Below, one piece after another: positions 18,687-26,614 of a stretch of 64,000 nt of DNA (position 1 is its first letter; each line of letters opens with the position of its first letter). The stretch covers positions 62,001 to 126,000 of the forward strand of contig NZ_JACXAA010000011.1 in assembly GCF_014699035.1 (NCBI RefSeq). The letters run 5' to 3'. The notes beneath the pieces are model-generated. The model saw only the letters and a program-made list of their open reading frames with translations, was not told where the DNA came from and searched no databases. This stretch comes from Spirosoma validum (GTDB lineage Bacteria > Bacteroidota > Bacteroidia > Cytophagales > Spirosomataceae). Position numbers and translations under genes: made by a program.

Positions 18687-20120
18687 CTATTTTTTAAATT
18701 GCTTTTGTGCGAATTCCAGAAAAACGGGCCAGTCGAGTATGTCGACATGGCCACCTTCGTGATTGCGGAAAGCCAGTTCTCCATTGATTAACGAAACATC
18801 AGGAGCGGGCATTTCGGTTGTTCCAACGCCTTTTTTACCCAGCAACTCGTATACTGGGCTGGCACCAACGCAAGCCAGAAATTCGCCTTTCGGATCGGCC
18901 CAGAGGTCTTTCGTGCCGCCGGTAATGAAAAGCGGACGCGGGGCAATAAGCGCCATCAATTCATGGGCATCAACAGGCATCGCAGACCAGTTACCAGCGT
19001 ATTTCAGAAAATTACCGGCCATCCAATGATATAACCCAGAACCCGCTACGTTATCAATCACTTCGCCCCAGTTTCGTTTTTCCAGCGAAGCGCCCATCGA
19101 TCCTGAACAACTGGCGAACACAATGGCCCAGCGTGGGTCGAGCGCCCCCGCCAGCAAAGCCGTTTTGCCCCAACGTGAATGACCCTGAATTCCGATTTGT
19201 TTTGAATTGATCGTTTTATCCTTTTCAAAATAATCCAGCACTCGGCTTAGGCCCCAACTCCAGGCAGACAGAACACCCCATTCATCAGGTTGACGATCTT
19301 TTCCGCCATTCATTAGGCCGATGATACCCTCGTGCAAACCCGCTCCACTATCCAATTGAATCGCGCCGGTATTGACAGTCGCCACCGCCCAGCCCGCCTC
19401 AATAAGCTTTTCGATACTTGCCATCGGTTGCGGAAATGAACCCCAGACAATAATCATCAACGGCACCGCACCTGACGCATTCACCGGTCTGTAATACGTA
19501 ACGGGAATGCTCGGGCTGACCGATGGATACCGGCTGTTATCGATAGTACCAAGGAGCATTTTCCGGGTAGCTTTTCCGTTCAGTACGGTACTGTCGATAC
19601 CAGTAGCCGCAAAGGTTACGTTTGGCGTATTAGTGGGCGTTTTACCATAAATCTCGGTCAGATAGTCGTTTAGAATCTCCGGGCGACGCTGTTTCCACCA
19701 GGTACTGGCATCTTTTACGGGTTTGCCATTTTTTAGCTTTAACGGGTCTGGTAACGTGTAAGTATTGGCTTTAGCTTCATCATAATTCGTCCAGTTTCCC
19801 CAACCCGAACGCACATGTGTATCGCCAGCCTCGTCATACCAGTTACTCGACCCCTCTTTGGGTTTAAGGTGCTGCGGGCGTTTCGGATCGTCGGCGGGCG
19901 GGGGCAGCGTTGGGAGCTTCAGATTGAGTTTATCCATCATCTTCTGCCAATCGGCCAGACTGGCCTCACGCATTTTTGTCATGTAGGCCGTTCGCTCTTC
20001 CGGCGTCATTTTCTGAACATTGGGCGCCTGAGCGTTTACGGTACAGACCGTTAGACTAATCCAAAAACCGAACGTACCAAATGCTCTTACAAGCGAAGCC
20101 GGACCCCTATTGACTCTCAT
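18687..20120 (-). CDS. CE15 glucuronoyl esterase
   Basis: 477 residues, signal peptide about 1-30. The alpha/beta hydrolase core shows the CE15 nucleophile motif GHSRWGKTAL with Ser315, the following ASCSGSMGAS segment with a downstream Arg/Trp (KRNWGE), and the C-terminal catalytic His in NHEGGHVDILDW. Insertions before the core (about 30-150) are common in bacterial CE15. The enzyme hydrolyses the ester between 4-O-methylglucuronate of xylan and lignin alcohols. It lies 7 bases downstream of the transporter gene and shares an operon with GH67 and uxuA, which is consistent with glucuronoxylan side-chain use. Confidence 0.9.
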   Translation of the reverse strand: MRVNRGPASLVRAFGTFGFWISLTVCTVNAQAPNVQKMTPEERTAYMTKMREASLADWQKMMDKLNLKLPTLPPPADDPKRPQHLKPKEGSSNWYDEAGDTHVRSGWGNWTNYDEAKANTYTLPDPLKLKNGKPVKDASTWWKQRRPEILNDYLTEIYGKTPTNTPNVTFAATGIDSTVLNGKATRKMLLGTIDNSRYPSVSPSIPVTYYRPVNASGAVPLMIIVWGSFPQPMASIEKLIEAGWAVATVNTGAIQLDSGAGLHEGIIGLMNGGKDRQPDEWGVLSAWSWGLSRVLDYFEKDKTINSKQIGIQGHSRWGKTALLAGALDPRWAIVFASCSGSMGASLEKRNWGEVIDNVAGSGLYHWMAGNFLKYAGNWSAMPVDAHELMALIAPRPLFITGGTKDLWADPKGEFLACVGASPVYELLGKKGVGTTEMPAPDVSLINGELAFRNHEGGHVDILDWPVFLEFAQKQFKK

Positions 20121-20127
20121 GAACGTA

Positions 20128-21465
20128 TTACGGTTTAGCAGCCCGGCGGAAAACGAAGATATAGAGCATGCTCCAGGCCACTAAATATGCCAAACCGGCG
20201 ATGTAGAAAATAATATAGTACCCTTCTGAAAGGCTTCCCAATGCTTTGTAATGGTCCAGAATACGACCGACTAGCAATGGAAAAACGGCTCCACCGAGCG
20301 TACCGGCCATCGTCCCTAATCCCACGACGCGGCTTAAAACACGCTTCGGAAACTGATCGGCCGCTACAGTGAAAATATTGGCCGACCACGCCTGGTGAGC
20401 TGCCACCGCCAACGATAAAATCGCAATAACCGGCCACATACTACTCATCTGACTGATGGCCATAACTGGCGTTATACAAATGGCAAATAATCCCATCGCC
20501 CATTGCCGTGCCCGGGTCGGGTGCCATCCCTGACGAATCAATCTTGACGAAAGCCAGCCACCACCCACACTGCCGATGGTTGCCGCCAGATAAATGACGA
20601 TCAGTGGAGCGCCCAGCTTCTTCAGATCGAGGTGGTAAATATTCGACAGGTAAGATGGGAGCCAGAACAGAAAAAACCACCAGATAGGATCGGTCAGGAG
20701 TTTACCGCTCATAAAGCCCCAGATGGCTCTATTGGCGAAGATCGGGTAGCGCGCGTTTACATCAGCGGCTAAAAGATCAGTTGCTGCGGCATCACCCGAC
20801 ACCGATGGTTGAACAGGCGGCTCTTCGTTAATGTGGGCCAGTTCGGCGGCATTAATACCTTTATGCCGGGTTGGAACCTCGTAGAAAAACCACCAGGCAA
20901 TAATCCAGAGAAAGCCCAGAGCGCCCGTTGCAATAAAGGTCATCTGCCAACCAAACATCAGCGCCATTGGCGGCACAATGGCGGGCGCTACAACCGCGCC
21001 AATATTCGCTCCCGAGTTAAAAATACCGACCGCCAGCGCCCGTTCTTTCTGCGGAAACCACTCGGCTACAGTCTTGATCGAGGCTGGAAAGTTACCAGCC
21101 TCGCCAATACCCAGCAAACCCCGGGCAATCATGAATCCGAACGTACCACCGGCCAGCGCGTGGCCCATAGCAGCAAAACTCCAGACCAGAATCGCCCCGA
21201 TGTACCCGATTTTTGTACCAATCTTGTCGATGATATAACCAGCGAGCAGCGTACTGGCACCATAGAAAAACGTAAAAACGGTGACGATATCACCATAATC
21301 GGATTCAGTCCAGCTAAATTCCTTTTCCAGAATCGGTTTTAGGAGACTGATTACCTGCCGGTCGAGGTAGTTAATGGTCGTAGCGAAAAAGAGCAAGGCA
21401 ACAATGACCCAGCGATAATTAGTCGGTTTCGTCATTGCGGAAGGCTTCAACAGAACGTTTTCCAT
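20128..21465 (-). CDS. MFS hexuronate-type transporter (ACS family)
   Basis: 445 residues with 12 predicted membrane segments. The N-terminus NYRWVIVALLFFATTINYLDRQVIS and GIGEAGNFPASIKTVAEWFP are the signature of the anion:cation symporter family that includes ExuT. A cytoplasmic loop (about 205-240) separates the two halves. It should import glucuronate or galacturonate by proton symport across the inner membrane. An alternative start at 21435 (MTKPTNYRW) removes ten residues and is equally plausible. It lies directly upstream of CE15 with a 7-base gap. Confidence 0.9.
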   Translation of the reverse strand: MENVLLKPSAMTKPTNYRWVIVALLFFATTINYLDRQVISLLKPILEKEFSWTESDYGDIVTVFTFFYGASTLLAGYIIDKIGTKIGYIGAILVWSFAAMGHALAGGTFGFMIARGLLGIGEAGNFPASIKTVAEWFPQKERALAVGIFNSGANIGAVVAPAIVPPMALMFGWQMTFIATGALGFLWIIAWWFFYEVPTRHKGINAAELAHINEEPPVQPSVSGDAAATDLLAADVNARYPIFANRAIWGFMSGKLLTDPIWWFFLFWLPSYLSNIYHLDLKKLGAPLIVIYLAATIGSVGGGWLSSRLIRQGWHPTRARQWAMGLFAICITPVMAISQMSSMWPVIAILSLAVAAHQAWSANIFTVAADQFPKRVLSRVVGLGTMAGTLGGAVFPLLVGRILDHYKALGSLSEGYYIIFYIAGLAYLVAWSMLYIFVFRRAAKP

Positions 21466-21539
21466 AAAGGTCGGAAGTTTACAATCACTTATTTTTTGTC
21501 ATTCCAACGGGTCGGGATGACGAATTCGGGCAACTATTT

Positions 21540-22817
21540 TCACACAAAAAACGGTACGTCTTTGGGCGCGTATTTTTTCATACCTTCTTCATTGATTTCG
21601 ACCCCAATACCCGGTTTATTAGAAAGCGGGATAAACCCTTTTTCCACCATCGGGCCATCGAACGTAACGATATCTTTGAACATCGGCTCTTCATGAAAGT
21701 AAATTTGCCATTCCAGAATCAGGAAATTTGGTACCGATGCACACACATGACTCGACGCCATCGCTCCCAGATACGATGCTACCATATGCGGAGCAAACGG
21801 TACGTAATACAGATTGGCCAGGTTGGCAATACGTTGCGCTTCACCCAGTCCACCGGCTTTCTGTAAATCAGGCATGATGATATCGACAGCCCCGATTTCG
21901 AGCAGTTTCCGGAAGCCGTGTGCCAGATAATGGTTTTCGCCCGCGCAGATGGGCGTGTTCGACGCTTCCCGGATTTGCCGGTATGCTTCGGGGTTTTCGG
22001 CCGGAATGGGTTCTTCCAAAAACAGTAAGTTCAGCGGCTCCATCATCTTGGCTACCCGTCGCCCGGTCGTTACGTCGTAGCGGCCATGCATATCGACGCA
22101 GATGTCGATTTTCGGGCCAACGGCTTTGCGAACACCAGCAATCTGGTTATACATCCGCTCCAGCTCGCCCTGGCTGGCCGTCCAGTTGTAGGCGTCGTAT
22201 TTGTTAGGATCATTACGTTCGTCGATGTCGTATTTCACGGCCGTGAAGCCCATGTCGACCGCTTTTTTGGCGCTTTTCCCGAAGGCATCGGGACTGGTAT
22301 CGGTTTCGCGATACGCTCCCGTGTCACAATAGACCCGGATCTTGTCCCGAAACTTACCCCCCAGCAACTGGTAAACGGGCATGCCCAGTGCTTTACCGGT
22401 TAGGTCCCAGAGTGCCGTTTCAATCGCAGACAGTACAGAAATGTACATTCCGGACTGAGCCCCTTCGAAAAACCCGGATTTCCGAACGTCTTCAAACAAC
22501 CGATTGACGTTGAGCGGGCTTTTGCCTTTAATCCGCTCCCCCATCAGTTTCACCAGATGATACGTACCGACCGAGGCATCGACCGCTTCGCCACAGCCCC
22601 AGATGCCTTGGTTGGTATGAATCTTCACGAACAGGCTGTGTCCACCACGCGTGTAGCCACACTTTATGTCGGTGATTTTCAGATCCGAGGGAGCCGATGA
22701 CAAGGGCGCATTGTGAACGGCGGTTTCAAGTCCTTCGCCAAAACTGGACAGAGCACTGGCACTAAATACACTAGCTAAAGCGCCTTTGGTCAGAAAGGAA
22801 CGCCGGGAGGTTCTCAT
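21540..22817 (-). CDS. Enolase-superfamily (mandelate racemase/galactonate dehydratase-like) protein with Tat signal
   Basis: From ATG 22817 the protein has 425 residues and begins MRTSRRSFLTKGALAS, a twin-arginine signal; the upstream in-frame start is rejected for that reason. Motifs are VKYDIDERNDP (Lys region), DMHGRY (metal Asp, His), FLEEPIP (metal Glu), CAGENHYLAHGF (metal Glu) and FAPHMV (catalytic His). The DMHGRY/EEP/GEN/H pattern resembles galactonate dehydratase-like acid-sugar dehydratases. A Tat-exported member would act in the periplasm, which is uncommon. Neighbours suggest an aldonate or uronate-derived substrate; the precise reaction is unknown. Confidence 0.88.
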   Translation of the reverse strand: MRTSRRSFLTKGALASVFSASALSSFGEGLETAVHNAPLSSAPSDLKITDIKCGYTRGGHSLFVKIHTNQGIWGCGEAVDASVGTYHLVKLMGERIKGKSPLNVNRLFEDVRKSGFFEGAQSGMYISVLSAIETALWDLTGKALGMPVYQLLGGKFRDKIRVYCDTGAYRETDTSPDAFGKSAKKAVDMGFTAVKYDIDERNDPNKYDAYNWTASQGELERMYNQIAGVRKAVGPKIDICVDMHGRYDVTTGRRVAKMMEPLNLLFLEEPIPAENPEAYRQIREASNTPICAGENHYLAHGFRKLLEIGAVDIIMPDLQKAGGLGEAQRIANLANLYYVPFAPHMVASYLGAMASSHVCASVPNFLILEWQIYFHEEPMFKDIVTFDGPMVEKGFIPLSNKPGIGVEINEEGMKKYAPKDVPFFV

Positions 22818-22894
22818 AATTTTTGCAGTAAAAAGGTTACTGGAATTAACCACATCAGACCGCCGAAGCGGAGACACGGAGAAGTGGTTACTAT

Positions 22895-23839
22895 TTACCA
22901 GGTTCGGGTTTTCAAGTAGTCCTGAATTTGTTCTTTCGGAACGGGTAATTCATTGACGTGGGCATTTAGCCATTGAGAAAAGTCTTTTTCGATGTCGTCC
23001 GACCAGCGCGAGTCGATCTGGCCGGGCGTATATTTCTGCTCACGCAGACGCAGGTGGCCAAACATGTCGCGCAGGCGAATGATTTCCGAGGTTTTGACCA
23101 CTTTCTCAGCCAGGTGGGGCGGAATAAACGCTACGCCACCATCGCGACCCAGCACGATGTCGCCGGGCATCACCATCACTTTGCCAATACGTGTCGGACG
23201 GTTGATTCCTACCAGAGTCGTGTTCAGATCACCTTCGGGGTTGTGGTGCGACGGATGATAGCTTCGGAAGTACGATGTAAACCCGCCAATCTCTTTCAAG
23301 CCAGCTACGTCGCGAAGGGCGCCCTCGTAGACAATGCCATTGCCGGTTTTAGCGTAGATCGAATTGCCAAGGTTATCGCCAATGGTCGGGCCGTCTTCGT
23401 GCATACCAAACTGATCCACTACGTATACATCCCCTTTGACGAGCATGTCAATCGGCCAGGCATTCTGTGATTTTACCCGACCATCTTTGGTATGTCCTTT
23501 ATCATCCGTTACGCGGTGTACGTCGGGCCGCCCCGGCATGAACGTAGCGGTCAAAGCACGGCCAACCAGTACACTATCGGGGTTGATCGTCTGCCAGTCA
23601 CCTGCATACTGATAGCGGTACTTTTCGCCTTTCATCACCGCCCAGGCTTCCTCGTGCGTAACCAGTTTCATTCGCTTCAGAATGGCGTCCGGTACTTTGG
23701 GGCGTCCATCCGGGAAGCGTTCTCCTTTCCAGTCAGGCGTTAGAAAAATCAGTTCTTCTTTCGAAATCTGCTGCGCAACCGATGCTGTCGTTTGACTGAT
23801 CAGCGCCAGTATAGCTAGTAGTGTAAAGACTCGTTTCAT
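22895..23839 (-). CDS. RraA/HMG-aldolase-family protein, exported
   Basis: From ATG 23839 the protein has 314 residues with a Sec signal (MKRVFTLLAILALISQTTASVAQ). The core has VGRALTATFMPG, GDVYVVDQFG, NSIYAKTGNGIVYEGALRDVAGL and GDIVLGRDGGVAFIPPHLAEKV. This fits the RraA-like fold shared by RNase E inhibitor-like proteins and 4-hydroxy-4-methyl-2-oxoglutarate/oxaloacetate aldolases; the Arg-Asp pair in GALRDVAG is the active-site feature of the aldolases. Extra N- and C-terminal stretches make it longer than the roughly 160-240 residues usual for the family. It is the first gene of the uronate locus; a keto-acid retro-aldol role is inferred. Confidence 0.8.
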   Translation of the reverse strand: MKRVFTLLAILALISQTTASVAQQISKEELIFLTPDWKGERFPDGRPKVPDAILKRMKLVTHEEAWAVMKGEKYRYQYAGDWQTINPDSVLVGRALTATFMPGRPDVHRVTDDKGHTKDGRVKSQNAWPIDMLVKGDVYVVDQFGMHEDGPTIGDNLGNSIYAKTGNGIVYEGALRDVAGLKEIGGFTSYFRSYHPSHHNPEGDLNTTLVGINRPTRIGKVMVMPGDIVLGRDGGVAFIPPHLAEKVVKTSEIIRLRDMFGHLRLREQKYTPGQIDSRWSDDIEKDFSQWLNAHVNELPVPKEQIQDYLKTRTW

Positions 23840-24166
23840 CCTAAAATACGGGAACAAGAGGTTCAGATAGGTATGGCGAATAAGACGACCAACCGTTCAT
23901 TCTACCCTTCCGTAAGATGGATTAGTCGAATCGACAACCAACGTCAAGCCAGTAGCTGTTTATTTCGACAAATGAATGCGTAGTGTTGTTGCTATGCAGG
24001 ATGAGCGTGAAAGTACAATGCTTTTTTGCGCAGTCAGCTAGGAAAATCTAGCGATGTGTATAGTAAAATCAGCTTTGAGAAATCTCTCAACGTCAGGCGT
24101 GAGTATCCGAGGCCACGAAGCAAGCGAACTCAAACGGTTTCTAAAGTTTGTAGCGAAGAGGATGCT
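23840..24166. promoter_or_regulatory. Intergenic stretch between the uronate locus and the MNIO operon
   Basis: 327 bases with no supported gene. The part near 23840 should carry the promoter for the RraA-to-phosphatase series (minus strand); the part near 24166 is the 3' end of the MNIO operon. Short open frames here have no organised composition. Confidence 0.4.
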
Positions 24167-24988
24167 TTATACACGGGTAAAAATGCCTTTGGCGATGAAA
24201 TCTTTTCGCCACCTGCCCCAGGCATTCTCCAGCTGTGACGGATCGATCCGGTGATTATCCAAAAAGTATTGCTTCGTTTCCTGGATGGATCGGCCTGCTT
24301 TCAGACTTTTAAGGAATACGTATTGCATTGGCTCCAGCTCAAACAGTTTCAGGCGGTAATTCAGGCGGGCTACTGCCCAATAATTCTCTTTCGGAAAAGG
24401 CAATTCAGGTTTTCTCTGCTGGGTAAAGTCAAGATAGTACTGGCAAACGGGGTAGCGGTGATGAAACAGGTGGAATACAGGCGTCGACATCAACATGTCG
24501 TCTGAAATAGCTGCCGATTGAATGGACTCTTTCTCGTCCGCATACTCGTCGAAGATTACGGATAAATCGTACTCGAATTGAGCGAGTTCGATCATAAAAG
24601 AAGGCCAATCTTCCTGTTCCGAATCAGACTCGGGGCGCGTCTGTTCCAGAAAATGGGGAAATTGACTGCCCAGCGAATTTAGGGTATAGCTGTTGGAAGG
24701 ATAAGCTTCCAGATAATCGTCAGCAAATAGCTGAAACAGGTCGTTGCCCAGCGCATAAGCCAGCACACTGAACTGGTTTCGCATACACTCCCGCAATCGG
24801 GCAACATAACTTTGCTGATAGATCGCCAGATGCTGATATGCCGGCAAGTTTGAGGAAGCCTTGATGACGTCTTCCGGTTTTAGCCGATCTCCTGTTCCCC
24901 CCGGCGTTCTGTGCTCCCCGGCTGTCACAAGCATGGCCTGCATCCAGTTCTGGACCTGATTCAGCGAGTGTACGTTCTCTTCTGGCAT
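24167..24988 (-). CDS. DUF2063/HvfC-type MNIO partner protein
   Basis: 273 residues. The N-terminal part (about 12-115) matches the DUF2063 DNA-binding-like domain that accompanies DUF692 enzymes, with LAIYQQSYVARLRECMRNQ, a 'YAL-GNDLFQLFADDYLEAYP' stretch and LGSQFPHFLE. The second half (about 120-273) is a helical domain ending WGRWRKDFIAKGIF. In characterised systems (MbnC, TglI, BufC families) this partner recognises the precursor leader and presents it to the iron oxidase. It starts 27 bases after the DUF692 stop and closes the operon. Sequence identity to MbnC cannot be judged by eye. Confidence 0.82.
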   Translation of the reverse strand: MPEENVHSLNQVQNWMQAMLVTAGEHRTPGGTGDRLKPEDVIKASSNLPAYQHLAIYQQSYVARLRECMRNQFSVLAYALGNDLFQLFADDYLEAYPSNSYTLNSLGSQFPHFLEQTRPESDSEQEDWPSFMIELAQFEYDLSVIFDEYADEKESIQSAAISDDMLMSTPVFHLFHHRYPVCQYYLDFTQQRKPELPFPKENYWAVARLNYRLKLFELEPMQYVFLKSLKAGRSIQETKQYFLDNHRIDPSQLENAWGRWRKDFIAKGIFTRV

Positions 24989-25015
24989 TTTACTTCGCCG
25001 GTTTAGGCCATGCGC

Positions 25016-25963
25016 CTATCCGTTAATTTCATAGGATAGATTGGTCGTTAAAAAGCTAACAGGATTTGATATCGTTGACAAAGAGTTTCCCTGTTGATTC
25101 TTCAATTTCTGACCTTGGGCGAATTCCTGCATAAAATCCCGGGCTTTGAGCAATTCAGCATGATACGCGTCGAAATCCGGAATGTTGGCGTCCCATTCCA
25201 ATAACGTTGCCACGCCACCCGTTAATTGCCAGGCCAGGGCGAATAACTCCCATACGTCGTCAACCACTTTCCGGTCGTGGGTATCAATGATGTATTTTCC
25301 GCAGTGCTGATGACCGGCAATATGCATTTGAACGATACGCTCATGCGGCAATTGGCGAACGTAGTGAATCGGATCGAAGTCATTGTTGAAGCTCGACACA
25401 TACACGTTATTGACATCCAGCAGTAAGCCGCAACCGGTTTCTTCGGCCATGTACCGTAAAAAATCCCACTCGGGTATGGTCGATTGACAGAAAGTGAGAT
25501 ACGTACTAGGATTCTCGAAAACAACGGGCCGTCCCAGGAAATCCTGCACCTGATCAATACGTTTACAGATATGCATCAGTGATTCTTCTGTCAGCAGAAC
25601 GGGGAGAAGGTCATGCGTATTGAGACCATTGATGCCGGTCCAGCACAGATGATCACTAACCCACAACGGATTGACCTCAGCCGCCAACTGCTTTAATTTC
25701 CGTAGATAATCGTAATTGATAGGGTCTGTACTGCCAATTGAAAGCGAGACACCGTGCATGACAACGGGGTAACGCTCAGCAATTTGGCGTAATACATATC
25801 TGGGACGCCCACCCGAATCCATAAAGTTCTCAGAAATAACCTCGAACCAGTCTACGGCCGGACTCTGTTCCAGAATGTGATTAAAATGTTTACTTCTCAA
25901 ACCCAGGCCCAGGCCTGGGTTTGGAAGTTCACGTATCTGCTGCTGATAGGCTGAAGGGGTCAT
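25016..25963 (-). CDS. DUF692 / MNIO-family multinuclear iron oxidase
   Basis: 315 residues forming a TIM-barrel of the DUF692 family (MbnB, TglH, ChrH, BufB). Metal-ligand type motifs are in order: DWFEVISENFM (E41, E45), VMHGVSLSIGSTDP (H70), WVSDHLCW (D104, H105), VFENPSTYL (E150, N151), LLLDVNNVYVS (D183), VQMHIAGHQH (H214, H218) and LLEWDANIP (E256, D258). Such enzymes use two or three iron ions and O2 to remodel cysteines of peptide substrates, for example to oxazolone-thioamide or thiooxazole. The likely substrate is the Cys-rich protein encoded 9 bases upstream. The C-terminal 30 residues are low-complexity and variable. Confidence 0.93.
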   Translation of the reverse strand: MTPSAYQQQIRELPNPGLGLGLRSKHFNHILEQSPAVDWFEVISENFMDSGGRPRYVLRQIAERYPVVMHGVSLSIGSTDPINYDYLRKLKQLAAEVNPLWVSDHLCWTGINGLNTHDLLPVLLTEESLMHICKRIDQVQDFLGRPVVFENPSTYLTFCQSTIPEWDFLRYMAEETGCGLLLDVNNVYVSSFNNDFDPIHYVRQLPHERIVQMHIAGHQHCGKYIIDTHDRKVVDDVWELFALAWQLTGGVATLLEWDANIPDFDAYHAELLKARDFMQEFAQGQKLKNQQGNSLSTISNPVSFLTTNLSYEING

Positions 25964-25972
25964 AACAATCCG

Positions 25973-26575
25973 TTACACGTTTTCCGGGGTATCGTCCCGC
26001 TTACTTTTTTCACAGAGTTCTTCCGCGTTCCGGTTCGGGTCATTGAATCCGAATGAACAGTATTTATCGCCACTGTTGCCGCAGGAATCATAGCTACCCA
26101 TAATCGTTTCCAGCCATTTTTCCGGTGGTCCACAGGAATAAGGGGCGGGCGATACGTTCCTGTTGGCCGTCTTCATTCGTTCTTCGAACAGTTTACGGGC
26201 CAGCATCCAGGTACCTTTGCCTTTGTTGGGGCCCTGTGTGCTATAACGCTCCGCCTGTATAGGAACAGCGCAACTGCCTTGCCAGGCGCAATCGTTCGCA
26301 CCGGGTTTGGTCTGCTCTTCGCCGGACCCGTAAAGGCCACAACCGCCCTGGCCCCGGCAGTTGTTTAGCGTATGGCACGTATGAGCTTCAGCCGTAGCAC
26401 AATACCCGGCACCGGCACATGAATTCGTCCCAAATCGGTCGTGGCCTTTGCAGGCGTTAAGACCCATGCAGGCGTGTAATTCTAAAGGGGACGTAGTAGA
26501 AAGCGTTGGTGTGCTGGCAGAAGGAGAAGGGCCACTACACCCGTTGTTATCTAACGAATACTGGATAGATGCCAT
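25973..26575 (-). CDS. Cys-rich bufferin-like RiPP precursor (candidate MNIO substrate)
   Basis: 200 residues with 14 Cys: 13, 36, 42, 53, 59, 67, 73, 79, 96, 102, 148, 165, 173 and 188. Five pairs are spaced exactly six apart (36-42, 53-59, 67-73, 73-79, 96-102), i.e. C-x5-C. The segment HACMGLNACKG and the later GTNSCAG and GANDCAW resemble, from memory, the BufA2/DUF2282-like substrates of MNIO enzymes. Unlike bufferins it has no Sec signal peptide, and it has a roughly 95-residue C-terminal extension (Trp/Lys-rich, GPPEKWLETIMGSYDSCG) with four more Cys. It sits between the ferritin-like gene (39 bases) and the DUF692 gene (9 bases). Function inferred from context. Confidence 0.75.
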   Translation of the reverse strand: MASIQYSLDNNGCSGPSPSASTPTLSTTSPLELHACMGLNACKGHDRFGTNSCAGAGYCATAEAHTCHTLNNCRGQGGCGLYGSGEEQTKPGANDCAWQGSCAVPIQAERYSTQGPNKGKGTWMLARKLFEERMKTANRNVSPAPYSCGPPEKWLETIMGSYDSCGNSGDKYCSFGFNDPNRNAEELCEKSKRDDTPENV

Positions 26576-26614
26576 AGACTGGTCGACTTGGTTAGGAATG
26601 ACGGTGGTTTTGGC

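Noticed and set aside
20809-21342. A 177-residue plus-strand frame
   Set aside because: It is antisense to the MFS transporter and lacks protein-like composition.
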